Position numbers and translations under genes: made by a program. A stretch of 64,000 bases of DNA. Source: Acanthochromis polyacanthus. Its lineage: Eukaryota > Chordata > Actinopteri > Pomacentridae. The DNA is taken from contig NC_067134.1 in assembly GCF_021347895.1 (NCBI RefSeq), positions 28,603,407 to 28,667,406 on the forward strand. The letters run 5' to 3'. Of this stretch, positions 1 to 10,630 are shown piece by piece; positions within the stretch are counted from its first letter, which is position 1, and every line of letters starts with the position of its first letter. A model generated the notes under the pieces. The model did not search any database. It was not told where the DNA came from and worked only from the letters and a program-made list of their open reading frames with translations.

Positions 1-71
1 GACACAGCTCAGAGGCAGACCAGTGAGAACGTTCTGGTTATTGTAGAACCATGTGACTGGAGATCACCTCC

Positions 72-429
72 ACCACCGTTCAACAGTCTGGGGTCACTCA
101 CAAAGTCCTTATTGTTGAAAGAAAAGCTTTTTGTTTCACTGAAGATCACGTTAAATGACTGATAAATCCAGTGTAGACATAGTTAATGTGGTAAATGACT
201 ATTGTAGCTGTAAATGTTTCATGGAATATCTCCATAGGGGTACAGAGGAACATTTCCAGCAACCATCACTCCTGTGTTCTAATGCTACATTGTGTTAGCT
301 AATGGTGCTGAAAGGCTCATTGATGATCAGAAAACCCTTGTTCAGTTATGTTAGCACATGGATAAAAGTGGGAATTTTATGGAGAACATGGAATTATCTG
401 AATGATCCCAAACTGCTGAAAAGTAGTGG
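72..429 (+). mobile_element. Tc1/mariner-type MITE, copy A
   Basis: About 360 bp with imperfect inverted ends (left end around GTTCAACAGTCTGGGGTCAC, right end an inverted version around 405-429). The interior, with the run CCATAGGGGTACAGAGG, recurs at 13.2, 25.9, 30.7, 45.9 and 54.5 kb. From memory this interior matches the leader of fish Tc1-like transposons. There is no transposase reading frame, so it is a non-autonomous relic. Confidence 0.8.
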
Positions 430-754
430 ACATCTAACATCACCATCTCACCATGGACTGTAATTGGACCCTAATGAGCAGCCGACCAATCACACAAAAG
501 AAACAGGAAAAAACAGTTTATTTACAGGTGAAGTGAAGAACACTGATCATCCAATAACAATGCAGCGTTTTACTGGGAAGCATTGGGTCCTAGTATTCAT
601 GTGGACCAAACACCCCCCAATGGAACCTGTAGGACCATGCAGACCTGCTGCTCTGTAGACCTGCTAACAAACTCTTGAATTTCCCTTGAGATTGTCTAAC
701 TCTCCATCTATCTGCTTGAGAAACTCAACAAAGATCCCCTGAACCAGGCTCCAA
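430..754. other. Non-coding stretch, nothing recognised
   Basis: A short open frame at 464-658 lacks codon bias, splice sites or any recognisable domain. I see no gene or repeat here. Confidence 0.5.
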
Positions 755-885
755 ATTAGGGGCAATTAGGGGTTAGGCGTCTTGCTCAGGGACACCTCGA
801 CATGAGCAAGACACCGGATCGAACCGGCAACCTTCCAGTTACAAGACAGCCACTCTACCCACTGAGCCATGCCGCCCATCTCAAT
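755..885 (-). mobile_element. tRNA-derived SINE fragment
   Basis: Read on the minus strand it starts with a tRNA-like head. An A-box-like run lies at 854-870 (TGGCTCAGTGGGTAGAG) and a B-box-like GGTTCGATCC at 816-825. A SINE body follows, containing two CTTGCTCA/GAGCAAG inverted pieces. It cannot be a functional tRNA gene, because it continues straight into repeat sequence without a tRNA 3' half. Confidence 0.7.
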
Positions 886-1307
886 GCTCCATCTCAATCT
901 GATGGAGCATTTGTTTGATGTCTCAGAACCTGTCAAACAAACCTTCATCCCAGTCAATGATTTGGACCCTCAGGACTTCTCCAGAGGTCTTCTGTCCATG
1001 ATACCAGAGGTTCAGAGTTGGTTTGGTGGGACATTATTAGTGGTTTCCTCTCTACAGGGCTTCAGAGAGATTTTATTTCGACTTCCACGTCCTCTCAGTT
1101 GACATCAAATTCCAGCAGGTTTTCCTCTGACCCTCAGAGAAAGGCAGATCTGTATCACGTCATCAGATCATGAAGCCGATTGCTGCTGGTTCTGACCCCA
1201 GATAGAGTCATTCTGGCCTTAAAGGAGTCTGCTGCGGTCTTCAGAGATGACTGGAAGCTCTGTAGATGACTGGAAGCTCTGTAGATGACTGGGCTGAGCC
1301 ACCGTGG
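886..1307. other. Non-coding stretch with a small 19-bp triplication
   Basis: Bases 1246-1291 hold about 2.5 copies of a 19-bp unit (GATGACTGGAAGCTCTGTA). Nothing else is recognisable. Confidence 0.5.
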
Positions 1308-1388
1308 GTCGAAATTAGGGATGTGCGCAGCTAGTCGTTTAATCGTTTAACCGCCTACGCATGCGCCGCACGCTCGTCCCGTCTGGGC

Positions 1389-1425
1389 TACCTGGTTGAT
1401 CCTGCCAGTAGCATATGCTTGTCTC
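1389..1425 (+). pseudogene. 18S rRNA 5'-terminal fragment inside the hAT element
   Basis: The 37 bases beginning TACCTGGTTGATCCTGCCAG and ending at the C of CTTGTCTC equal positions 1-37 of vertebrate 18S rRNA as I know it. The match begins at the mature 5' terminus and stops abruptly at 1425, where a T-run follows. It is far too short to be a functional rRNA gene, so it is a captured or inserted fragment. Confidence 0.85.
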
Positions 1426-1429
1426 TTTT

Positions 1430-1810
1430 TCAACCCCCGCTATCCCCCTCATCATTAGCGGTGTTTTGACCACTCCAGCTACACCCACCACGTCCCTTCC
1501 TGCCCCCCCGAAGCAAAGCATCGGCTCCACTATGTGCTGCTCGTGGACTGTCATGGCGCACCGACCCGCTGCTGTTACGCACAGACGCAGCGGCACTTTC
1601 TGTCTCAGTGGACGACTGAACATCTTCATCAGAGGGTGAATATTCCTCTTCAGAATATGAGTAAGCCATTACTTGACAAAGTACTTTGTCAGCGTTGACC
1701 AGACCTCTCGGTACGGTGAGTTTTCTCACTCTAAAATGTGCCGTCTTGCGCTCTGATACGCTCCGACGGCGAGTCTCGTCTCCTCGGTTTTCAAACTCTG
1801 TAAACTCCAA
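1430..1810 (-). other. Open frame inside the hAT element, Ser/Glu/Arg-rich, function unknown
   Basis: A 126-codon open frame on the minus strand lies wholly within the hAT element. An internal ATG starts a stretch rich in Ser, Glu and Asp (MAYSYSEEEYSPSDEDVQ), followed by an Arg/Gly-rich tail. It has no DDE residues, zinc finger or hAT dimerisation motif. It could be a transposase N-terminal leftover, a captured exon or chance. Confidence 0.25.
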
Positions 1811-1993
1811 AACTTTGAATTAAAACACGCCCACAACTGATGCTCAGATTGAAGTTCCAGATGTCCGCCATCTCCTGGTGTACAGTACATGAGGCACACG
1901 AGGCAGTATATTTGAAGCTGTGGCTTGTTATGTTCAGCAATGTTGCTTGTCGCAATATTGCGACTTTGGCGCTTAAAGGGTTAAATTGCAAGT

Positions 1994-2044
1994 TTTCCGA
2001 ACCGACTAGTCGCCAATAAAATTAGCGACTAGTCGGTTCGGAAA
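1994..2044. repeat. Perfect 20-bp hairpin with AATAAA in its loop
   Basis: Arms at 1994-2013 and 2025-2044 are perfect reverse complements (core CCGAACCGACTAGTCGC). The 11-base loop contains AATAAA at 2015-2020. It lies 22 bp from the right end of the hAT element, where hAT elements often carry subterminal inverted repeats. Confidence 0.85.
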
Positions 2045-2085
2045 TTATTCGAAATTCCCATCCCGAGTCGAAATGCTGTCAGTCT

Positions 2086-2756
2086 GAGGCTGTAGGCTCT
2101 GATTCAGGCTGCAGGCTCTGATTCAGGCTGCAGGCTCTGATTCAGGCTGCAGGCCCTGATTCAGGCTGCAGGCTCTGATTCAGGCTGCAGGCTCTGATTC
2201 AGGCTGCAGGCTCTGATTCAGGCTGCAGGCTCTGATTCAGGCTGCAGGCCCTGATTCAGGCTGCAGGCCCTGATTCAGGCTGCAGGCTCTGATTCAGGCT
2301 GCAGGCCCTGATTCAGGCTGCAGGCCCTGATTCAGGCTGCAGGCCCTGATTCAGGCTGCAGGCTCTGATTCAGGCTGCAGGCTCTGATTCAGGCTGCAGG
2401 CCCTGATTCAGGCTGCAGGCCCTGATTCAGGCTGCAGGCTCTGATTCAGGCTGCAGGCTCTGATTCAGGCTGCAGGCCCTGATTCAGGCTGCAGGCTCTG
2501 ATTCAGGCTGCAGGCTCTGATTCAGGCTGCAGGCTCTGATTCAGGCTGCAGGCCCTGATTCAGGCTGCAGGCTCTGATTCAGGCTGCAGGCCCTGATTCA
2601 GGCTGCAGGCCCTGATTCAGGCTGCAGGCTCTGATTCAGGCTGCAGGCCCTGATTCAGGCTGCAGGCCCTGATTCAGGCTGCAGGCCCTGATTCAGGCTG
2701 CAGGCTCTGATTCAGGCTGCAGGCTCTGATTCATGCTGTAGGCTCTGATTCAGGCT
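2086..2756. repeat. Minisatellite, 19-bp unit, about 35 copies
   Basis: The unit is CAGGCTCTGATTCAGGCTG. Units differ almost only by a T/C change (CTCTG versus CCCTG), so the array is homogeneous. Each unit carries a CTGCAG site at the junction. There is no reading-frame significance. Confidence 0.95.
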
Positions 2757-4562
2757 CTGGTGCTTTCAGTCCTGGTTGACACGTTATTTAACGGTGTACC
2801 ACTCAGAGATGCAGCTGCTGTGAGTGGGCTGGGACGTTCTGCTTCCGGCGTTCTTCTGTAGTCTGATTCCTGTGGTGTGCTGCTAACACATCTGTCATAT
2901 AAGCTGTCCACAGATACGTAAGAGAAGGATTCAAATGTAGCATAAAGTCCAAGCAGCAACCGTCATGCAGAGCAGCTGGACTCAGACACAGATCTGCTTT
3001 TAACACGAGCAATAAATGGACGTAGAAACTCCTCTCACCGTTTCTGTTCTGTAACATCTGCAGAGTGTTTCTAGTACCCAACAGTAAAACCAACTGCTCA
3101 TATGGATCACAACAGATATAGAATCTGATAAGGATTCAGAGGAAATCCAACACTTGGAACAAGAGTGTTGAGAAAAACTGTCCTAGTGACCCTTCAGGAG
3201 GTCAGTGTGGAAATGAAGCTCCACCAGCAGCTCACAGAGGAAAAGTTTCTGCTTTAAATGGTCTCATTTATACAGAACCTTTTAAAACAAAGCTCTTTAA
3301 AAGGTTTTCCATTTATTCACACAACAAAAAGAGCGTCTGCTGCCGGGAGAAATTCAGTTTGTTTAGGATTCATGGTTTCATCCTCAGCTGCTCTGATTAT
3401 AACAGTAGATGTAGAACGGCTTTAATCATGACTGAGACATCAGATTATACAGGCCGGTTTTCACCACAGGAACCTGCAGGTCAGTTTTAATTACAACACC
3501 TTTACTGATCATCCAATCTCTTCTGGCTCCGTGAACATTAGTTTGGTGTTTAAGGTCTCCACCTGAACATCTCTAAAGAGCAGCATCAACTACAGACCTT
3601 CGGTTTTACCTTCATTAAACAACAACAGAACATCCTAACATCACAAACTCATCCTGACCCTGATGTAACGGAAATGAGGCTCACTGGGGCTGAAAAACAA
3701 CCAGTGGAAAAACTGCAGATCCTTAAACGGCCACCAGAGGGCAGCTTGTAAAAGACTGGATCCCAATAGAGCTCAATGTTAAAACGTTAAACTTTACATC
3801 AGAAATAAACACGTTTACAGCCTGGTACACACATGCTTGTGGTCTGTGTGGATACTTAACATGCGTGAGGTGTGTTTTATATCTGATGTCTTTACTTGGT
3901 GGCTTTAGTTTGTTTGCTAGTTTGTCCCTCATAATGAGACATTTGTTGTGAGGAACCGTTCTCATCTACAACAGTGAACGCTAAAAGGCTTTTAAATACA
4001 CAGAATACAATAAAAACTTGGAAAGAGAAGAAAAGACACAGAGAGAAATGGAATGAGAGAAACTGATCTGCACCAATAATGTAAATTAGTAAAACTATAA
4101 ATTTAAAATAATTTCTAGACCATGACACGTTGTTTTGATCCTAAAGTAAAATTCTAGATTGTTCATTGTTCTTTTGTCATTGTGTGTCTTTTGTCTTGCT
4201 TGTGTTGTTACTGTTTTAACTAATATTTGGTTTTGTGTTTTCATTTTTTGTCATTTTACGTCTCATTTTCGTAATATTTTGTCTTGTTTTGTTGTTTTTG
4301 TCTTTTTAGTGTAACTTTTATGGTGTTGATCCTCCAGTAAATCCTCCATGGTTCAGTTCCAGGTGACTAAATGTTGTGTTCCTTTGTAGACACTCTGATC
4401 TGGAAGTTGTGATGTGGAAATGATAAACTGAGGATGAATGTGGACGAAACTGAATTTATTTTTCTTCATGAATTCAGGTTGTTCATGACGTTTAGTAAAA
4501 AGATAAGTTCTTAAATGTGAACATTTCTGCACTAAAACAAAGGAACCATTAGAAGTTGTGGT
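2757..4562. other. Non-coding stretch
   Basis: No exon-like frame or repeat is recognised, apart from the CTCF-like site listed separately. 4130-4320 is T-rich. Confidence 0.5.
3731..3745 (+). promoter_or_regulatory. CTCF-like motif, forward
   Basis: CCACCAGAGGGCAGC fits the vertebrate CTCF core consensus at every core position. Occupancy cannot be told from sequence. Confidence 0.45.
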
Positions 4563-4670
4563 TATTTAGAGGTTATTCTGCTGTGATTTTACTGGTTTTA
4601 CTGGTTTTAGTGAAGATCAGACTGGACTGGATGTGGAACCTGAAGATGAGTTTAATTCTCCTGATCTAGA
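4563..4670 (+). repeat. Dispersed repeat, copy 1 (inverted partner at the right end)
   Basis: About 100 bp, including TTTTACTGGTTTTACTGG and GGATGTGGAACCTGAAGATG, is shared in opposite orientation with 63922-64000. The family was not identified. Confidence 0.7.
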
Positions 4671-4734
4671 GGTTAAAGACTGGATGTCCAGGTGGTAGGA
4701 GGAACTGAAGGTCACGTGAACTGATGGAACCCAA

Positions 4735-4736
<2 letters not shown>

Positions 4737-4785
<49 letters not shown>

Positions 4786-4787
4786 GT

Positions 4788-4831
<44 letters not shown>

Positions 4832-4836
4832 GTGTG
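4737..4836. repeat. (TG)n microsatellite
   Basis: About 100 bp of TG, interrupted once by TTGTGG near 4783. It directly follows the end of the coding-looking minus-strand frame. Confidence 0.95.
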
Positions 4837-4849
4837 TTACATACGACAG

Positions 4850-5849
4850 GAAGTTCTCCCATGTCTCCAGGTAAGGATCATAGTAAATGCTTCCCTGAGG
4901 TCCGTCCAGCGGTGAGGAGCAGCTCTTATGGAGGACAGACCCAGAGGAGGATCATCTGGAGCCCTGAGACCTGCTGAGGCCAGCTGGACCAGGCTGGGGC
5001 TGGTCCTGGAGGTCTGGATGGGTTTGTTCAACGTGTCCTGACTCTGGCTGGAGCTTCGTGGATGATAGTGACCATAAACTCCAGAAGCTTCTTGGCTGTT
5101 CTGAAACACAGAGTCTGCTGGGAGGAGGTGGGAGGAGTTTCTTCTCAGACAGCGAGGAGGACGCAGTAAAGGTTTGGCTCTGATGGTCTCTGTGTGGACG
5201 GCCTGGGTTAGATGAGCCTGAGCTGAGGGCCTGAAGTCCTTCAGGTCTCTGGTTCTGTTCTCCACCTCTTCCTCACTTCCTTCTTCTTCTTCTGACTCAG
5301 AACAGGAGCACTGGGAGGCCTCCAGCTCCTCCATGGACTCTTCGTTGTCTTTGTCTCCTCGTCCCATCTGGACCAGACTGGCCAGCAGCATGGACGAGCC
5401 AGCAGATGAGACTCTATGGACTTCACTTTAGGAGGACGCCGATGTCTCACTGCCAGCCCACGGTGGACGCAGGAGACGGTGCAGGAGGGACGACGAGCAT
5501 GAGGAGCGTTATGATGGAACGCCCTCCGTCCTTTGGTGATGCCAACATCTGGTCCTCGTCCAGATGTTGGGTCTCCAGGGTTGGTCTGGTCTATGATGGA
5601 CTGGCGTCTCTGTCCACTGGCCACCAGCAGGCCGATACTGGGACGTCTCCTCTGGTCGGGACAAACCGGAGGCAGACCGACGGAGGAGCGTCTGGACTGG
5701 ACTAAAGTCACTGAGGGCAGACCGACACTAGAGCGCCTCCTGGCTTTACTGGTCTGAACTGCAGGAGCAGGAGGACGCGCTGCAGCGATGAGCTTCTGAC
5801 GTTTCCTCCGTCGCCCGAAATGACGCTGGAAGAAGTAATCCATCATGTC
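4850..5849 (-). CDS. Coding-looking exon region of an unrecognised minus-strand gene, needing two frameshifts
   Basis: The protein is not recognised. Read on the minus strand, a good acceptor (CTCCACTCCAG ending at 5850) opens a frame beginning DMMDYFFQRHFGRRRKRQK. This is followed by three to four degenerate repeats of R-R-x-S-[VI]-G-L (about residues 37-85), resembling PKA-type phosphorylation sites. Around 5400-5440 the plausible coding frame shifts by one base to an acidic, Ser-rich segment (CSCSESEEEEGSEEEVE). Near 4920-4950 it shifts again to a Tyr-rich end (GSIYYDPYLETWENFLSYV) that stops at the TG microsatellite. Codons are rich in CTG, CAG and GTC, like real fish exons. Either assembly indels, unrecognised small introns or decay could explain the shifts. 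It may belong to the same gene as the exons at 24.5 and 44 kb. Confidence 0.5.
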
Positions 5850-8800
5850 CTGGAGTGGAGGGAGGGATCAGAGGCTTGGAGATGAGCTAAACATGGAAAC
5901 ATAGCAGAGATGTTTCCTCACGGTTAGCTGTCAGGATGTTTCACATCCATGGACAGGAGACGACTTCCCTCCACTGAGAGTCAGGATGAGAAGATGCTGG
6001 ACGTCCTCTAGTCCTCATCATCTCTCTGTGTGATCCTCTAGAGAGGCTGAAGGAGCAAATAGGCCGATCTGTTAATGAGACCTGGAGGCTGACATAGAGC
6101 CTCAGCTTTAAGCAACAGAACTACAGAAAAAACCCTAATAATTCAGATATTTCTTGAAAACAGATTGATTCTAACCAGCTATCTTAATCTAACGGACGGT
6201 TTCCTGATGCAGTGCTGCTTCATTAAAGTCCACTCAAACCATCATTTCCCATAAACCTGCATTAGGAGTGAGTTATTCATTCACTCTTCTTTCCTTTACT
6301 GTCATCAGAACCTCTCCTGTGGAATCATCAGGACGAGTCACATTCTGTTTCTCATCATAGAAAAGTAGAAACGTCTCGCTGTGAGTCCCGAAGTATTTAG
6401 AGAAGCAGATTCTGCTGAGTGTGAAGGTGTCGGATTCTGCTGAGCCGAAGGTAAACCGAGGAAACATTCAGTCAAACGACACCAGGAAACTAATCTGACT
6501 CCACAGAGACTCAGGGATTGAACTATTGTTCTCTGACTGCAGGTTTACTGCTGAGAAATCAGATTGTCAGAGGAAGATCCGGATTAGAAAATCAGCCAGA
6601 GTTTTGTACAAAACTTCTCTGATGCCAAACTGTCTAAACTATGCAGAACTGGAGGGTTTGTAGAAGGATCAGACAGAGAATCTATAAAATGATGCACGAG
6701 AAGGTTTGTCAGATTTAAAGCGCATGTTATCCTTAAAAAAAAAAAAAATCACCAAACTTCACCATTTATCAGAAAGGCATCCAGAAAAATCCAGGACTAA
6801 ACCACGGAAGTTCCATCTGGACAGCGAATCAAATTTAAGATTAAAACCATTTATTCTACATGTCTGATTTAAAAAATGAGCCAGAAAACTAAACCTGATT
6901 CTGCAAAAGATGAAGCAATGCAGAGATCCGCGGCACAATAAAGAAGCTGCAGGAAAATGAGACAAAAGCAAAGAGAAAAAAGCTGGCTTCTAGAAACCAG
7001 AACATCATCATCAGGTGATCCAACCTCTCAGAAGGAACGACTAAAAACCTAAAACTACTGCATAAAAGACGGGTGTTCTGGTGGACAGACAGCATCAGCT
7101 TCAAGCCTGACGCAGAGAATAAAGCTGTGACTGAGTTTCTATTCAGTGAGAATGACTCATCCTGTTTCTGCATCTAAAACATCAACCACTGAAACCGAAA
7201 ACACGTTCAGCTGTGGAAATAACGGCATCTCTAACCTTTATGTGCTTTAGCAGCTCTGTAGTTTCACTCTGCAGACATTAAACGGTGATCATTTCAGATG
7301 TATGAAGAGGAGCTGTGAGTCAGGGTGAAATGAATAAATGATTCTCTGTTTGTTTGTGGTTCCCAGCGCTGCATTTTATCAGAAACAACAACTAGAGGAT
7401 GAGTGGAGGCAACAGAACCACCACAAGCTAACCGACCTGATGCCACAGAACAGAAACGTGACGAGTTTCTGTGAAGCAGCTGCAGCAAACCTTTACAGTA
7501 GCTAGGAACAGGAAGTAGAACACACGGAGTTCTACGTGTTCCTCAATTAGGACTAGATTATAGAAGATCTACAAACTCAGTTTCTCACAGTCAGTGTGGA
7601 AACGTCACATATGTGGATGCTATTAAAGACTTCTATTCAGTGAGCCACAGATACGATCAAAATAATTATTCACATCAGAGGTTCTTATCACAGTGGAAAC
7701 AGTCATGATCTCAAAACATGATTATTAGAAAAAGACGTGATAAAATGATGCTTTGACGTGTTAAATGTTATTAAGAACCTTTTAAACGTCAAAACATCGT
7801 TTCAATACGTCAAAAAATCATTTTAATGGTCAGAAATAGAATTATATGTCGACTTAAGATTTTTATCAAGTGCAAATGAAAGCCAGCAGCTTAATGTTCA
7901 AACATGTTTCTGACTGAGTGTGTTCACATGAATCCATCAGACGGAGACGGTAAAGGTTAAATGTGAGCAGAAGAAACCAGGAAATCCCACCACAGACAAT
8001 CATTAACCACCAAACCTCCGCTCTGCTCTGGATCCTGCATCGAGTCGAGCTGCCTCGTCTCTTAAAGATCACAGGTCAACAGAACCACTCAGACTTTATC
8101 ATCGTCATTACGTTCAAACGCTGAGAACAGCCAACTGCTCCTTTCTTTGGACTTTAGTTTTCCGACACCAGACGAGTTCTCAGTCAGATCAGATCAGGAC
8201 AGTCAGCAGAAGAAACTTTAGCTTCAAACAAGCTGAAGATCTGGATTTAAACCTGTTTTTTTTAGATTTAATAAACATTCATTTACATGTAGAATGTGTC
8301 TAAAAATCTGAAAACAGTGAATAAGAACTAACCTGAATCAACACATTTCCTCTTTCTTGCACGACAATGAAAGAAAAACTAAATAAAAAGTAAAACCAAA
8401 CATAAACTAAACCACAACAGCCTGAGAGACCTGCAGGAAGCAAAACAACGGAGGAACTGACAGGTTTTAGTTGTACTGCAAAAAAGAGCAAATGTTTGAA
8501 ATATTTCAAAAAGACGGAAAATTCCCTGCATCAGACAAATCCAGTTTTGTTTCTCGCTCTCATCCTCATGTTTCTCCTCCAAACATCTGGATGTAACTAA
8601 CCTACATGTGGATCTAAATATAGCTGCATCTGAAGCCCGTTGTTCCACTAAAAGCTTTCACTTCCTGAAACACCTGATCACCCACAGAGAAACTAAAGAG
8701 CAGCGGCGCACCGAGAAGCTTTCTAGTCTCCATTTAGTTACTGCAGCAGAAAACAGAAGTGGAGCCAACAGTTAATGAGAAAAGAGAGAAGAGACGTTCT

Positions 8801-9767
8801 GATGTCAGTTTAATCTACATGAGGTGTTTCTATGAGTGGAGCGTTTCAAACATCATCATCTCGTGGGATCAGGCTGATTTAACTGTAGGAAACCTAAATC
8901 ATGACTGGTATTTCATCTTAACTGTGCAGCTCTACAGCTGACGTATCCTGGAACCACTTCCTGGTTTTTGGTGTTTATCTCCAGATCTTTGGGCTCATGA
9001 GGAGAACTTCTGGTGAACCTCATGTCCAGGAAGGTCCAGGAATGCTGGAGAATAACGGAGGCCACAAAACATTTACACTCTGGGCCCAGTTTGGACATTG
9101 ATGTGTTGATTTACTTAGAGAGGAATGAAGATTTATGCTGTGAGACCAGCTGGACTACTGAACATCAGACCAGAGAGTCAATTCCTTCTGGTTGTTCCAG
9201 AATAAAGATAGAATTAAAGATAGAACTAAATAACTGTAGAAATGTGAGCTACTGTGTGTCCTATCTAGCAAATCCACATCATTTATTTATCATATTATAT
9301 CTACTAGTGCAGCATGTTATTACATCTCTGCAGTATATTTATTACATCCAATAATCTGTACATTATTTCTATATCCATTCATATACATCTCTATAATGTA
9401 TCACCATAATATGTGTTTAATATCAAATATGTTCACTGCAGCTCCAGATGTATTCTACAGTCTGTAAATATGAGCAGAACATCTCAGTGTTTGGTGAATT
9501 ATAAAAAACATTCATGGTTCTAATATATTATCCACCTGTACATCTCTGTATAGTTTCCAAATCTTCCACTTCCTGTTATACGCCAAATTGCAGCTGATCA
9601 CCTGAACCTGATGACAGCAAAGTGGAATCTGATCTAATCTAAAGTTCTGGTGTTGATGCTGAAACAGAACCCAAAATAATCTAAAACTGTTGGTTCTGTT
9701 GAGTCCTTCACTGTAAAAACTGAAGACAAAGCGGTCTTCAAAGACGAACCTGTCCACTACGTTCTGA
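5850..9767. other. Non-coding stretch, no gene recognised
   Basis: Nearly 4 kb without a convincing exon, SINE or tandem array on either strand. Open frames here are short and without codon bias. If the 5-kb and 24.5-kb exons belong to one gene, this is intron. Confidence 0.5.
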
Positions 9768-10630
9768 TCTGATGCTCCTGGACCGTCCATGGACACTTTA
9801 AGGAGACAAACGTGAGGGGGACCTGTCCTCTGACTCTGATCTGATGCTGCTGGACCGTCCTCATTTTAAGGAGACAAATGGGGACCTGTCCTCTGACTCT
9901 GATCTGATGCTCCTGGACCGTCCTCATTTAAGGAGACAAATGGTGGACCTGTCCTCTGTATTTATGATCTGATGCTGGACCGTCCTCATTTAAGGAGACA
10001 AACGTAGAGGGGGACCTGTCCTCTGACTCTGATGCTCCTGGACCGTCCTCATTTTAAGGAGACAAACGTGAGGGGGACCTGTCCTCTGACTGATGCTCCT
10101 GGACCGTCCTCATTTTAAGGAGACAAATGTAGGGGGACCTGTCCTCTGACTCTGATGCTGCTGGACCGTCCTCATTTTAAGGAGACAAATAGAGGGGACC
10201 TGTCCTCTGACCCTGATGCTCCTGGACCGTCCTCATTTTAAGGAGACAAATGTAGAGGGGGACCTGTCCTCTGACTCTGATCTGATGCTGCTGGACCGTC
10301 CTCATTTTAAGGAGACAAACGTGGACCTGTCCTCTGATTTCTGATCTGATGCTCCTGGACCGTCCATGGACACTTTAAGGAGACAAACGTAGAGGGGGAC
10401 CTGTCCTCTGACTCTGATGCTGCTGGACCGTCCTCATTTTAAGGAGACAAACGTAGAGGGGACCTGTCCTCTGACTCTGATCTGATGCTCCTGGACCGTC
10501 CTCACTTTAAGGAGACAAACGTAGAGGGGGACCTGTCCTCTGACTCTGATGCTCCTGGACCGTCCTCATTTTAAGAAGACAAACGGTGGACCTGTCCTCT
10601 GACCCTGATGCTGCTGGACCGTCCATGGAC
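9768..10630. repeat. Minisatellite, irregular 53-73-bp unit, about 14 copies
   Basis: Each unit carries GGACCGTCC, then TTTAAGGAGACAAA, then GACCTGTCCTCTGA. Unit length varies because of small deletions and of alternative TCATTTTAAGG or ATGGACACTTTAAGG centres. Confidence 0.9.

Larger units (their letters stand above)
1308..2074. mobile_element. Non-autonomous hAT-like DNA transposon with 8-bp target duplication
   Basis: An identical 8-mer, GTCGAAAT, flanks the element at 1308-1315 and 2067-2074. Between them the ends at 1316 (TAGGGATGTG) and 2066 (read inward TCGGGATGGG) are inverted and match the T.GGGATG.G pattern. An 8-bp duplication with such ends is the signature of the hAT superfamily. 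The 751-bp interior has no complete transposase. It holds an 18S rRNA 5' fragment (1389-1425), a Ser/Glu-rich open frame on the minus strand and a 20-bp perfect hairpin near the right end. Confidence 0.75.

Noticed and set aside
4617..4977. Frames through the TG microsatellite (THTHTH and CVCVCV)
   Set aside because: Dinucleotide repeats stay open in several frames. They carry no coding information.
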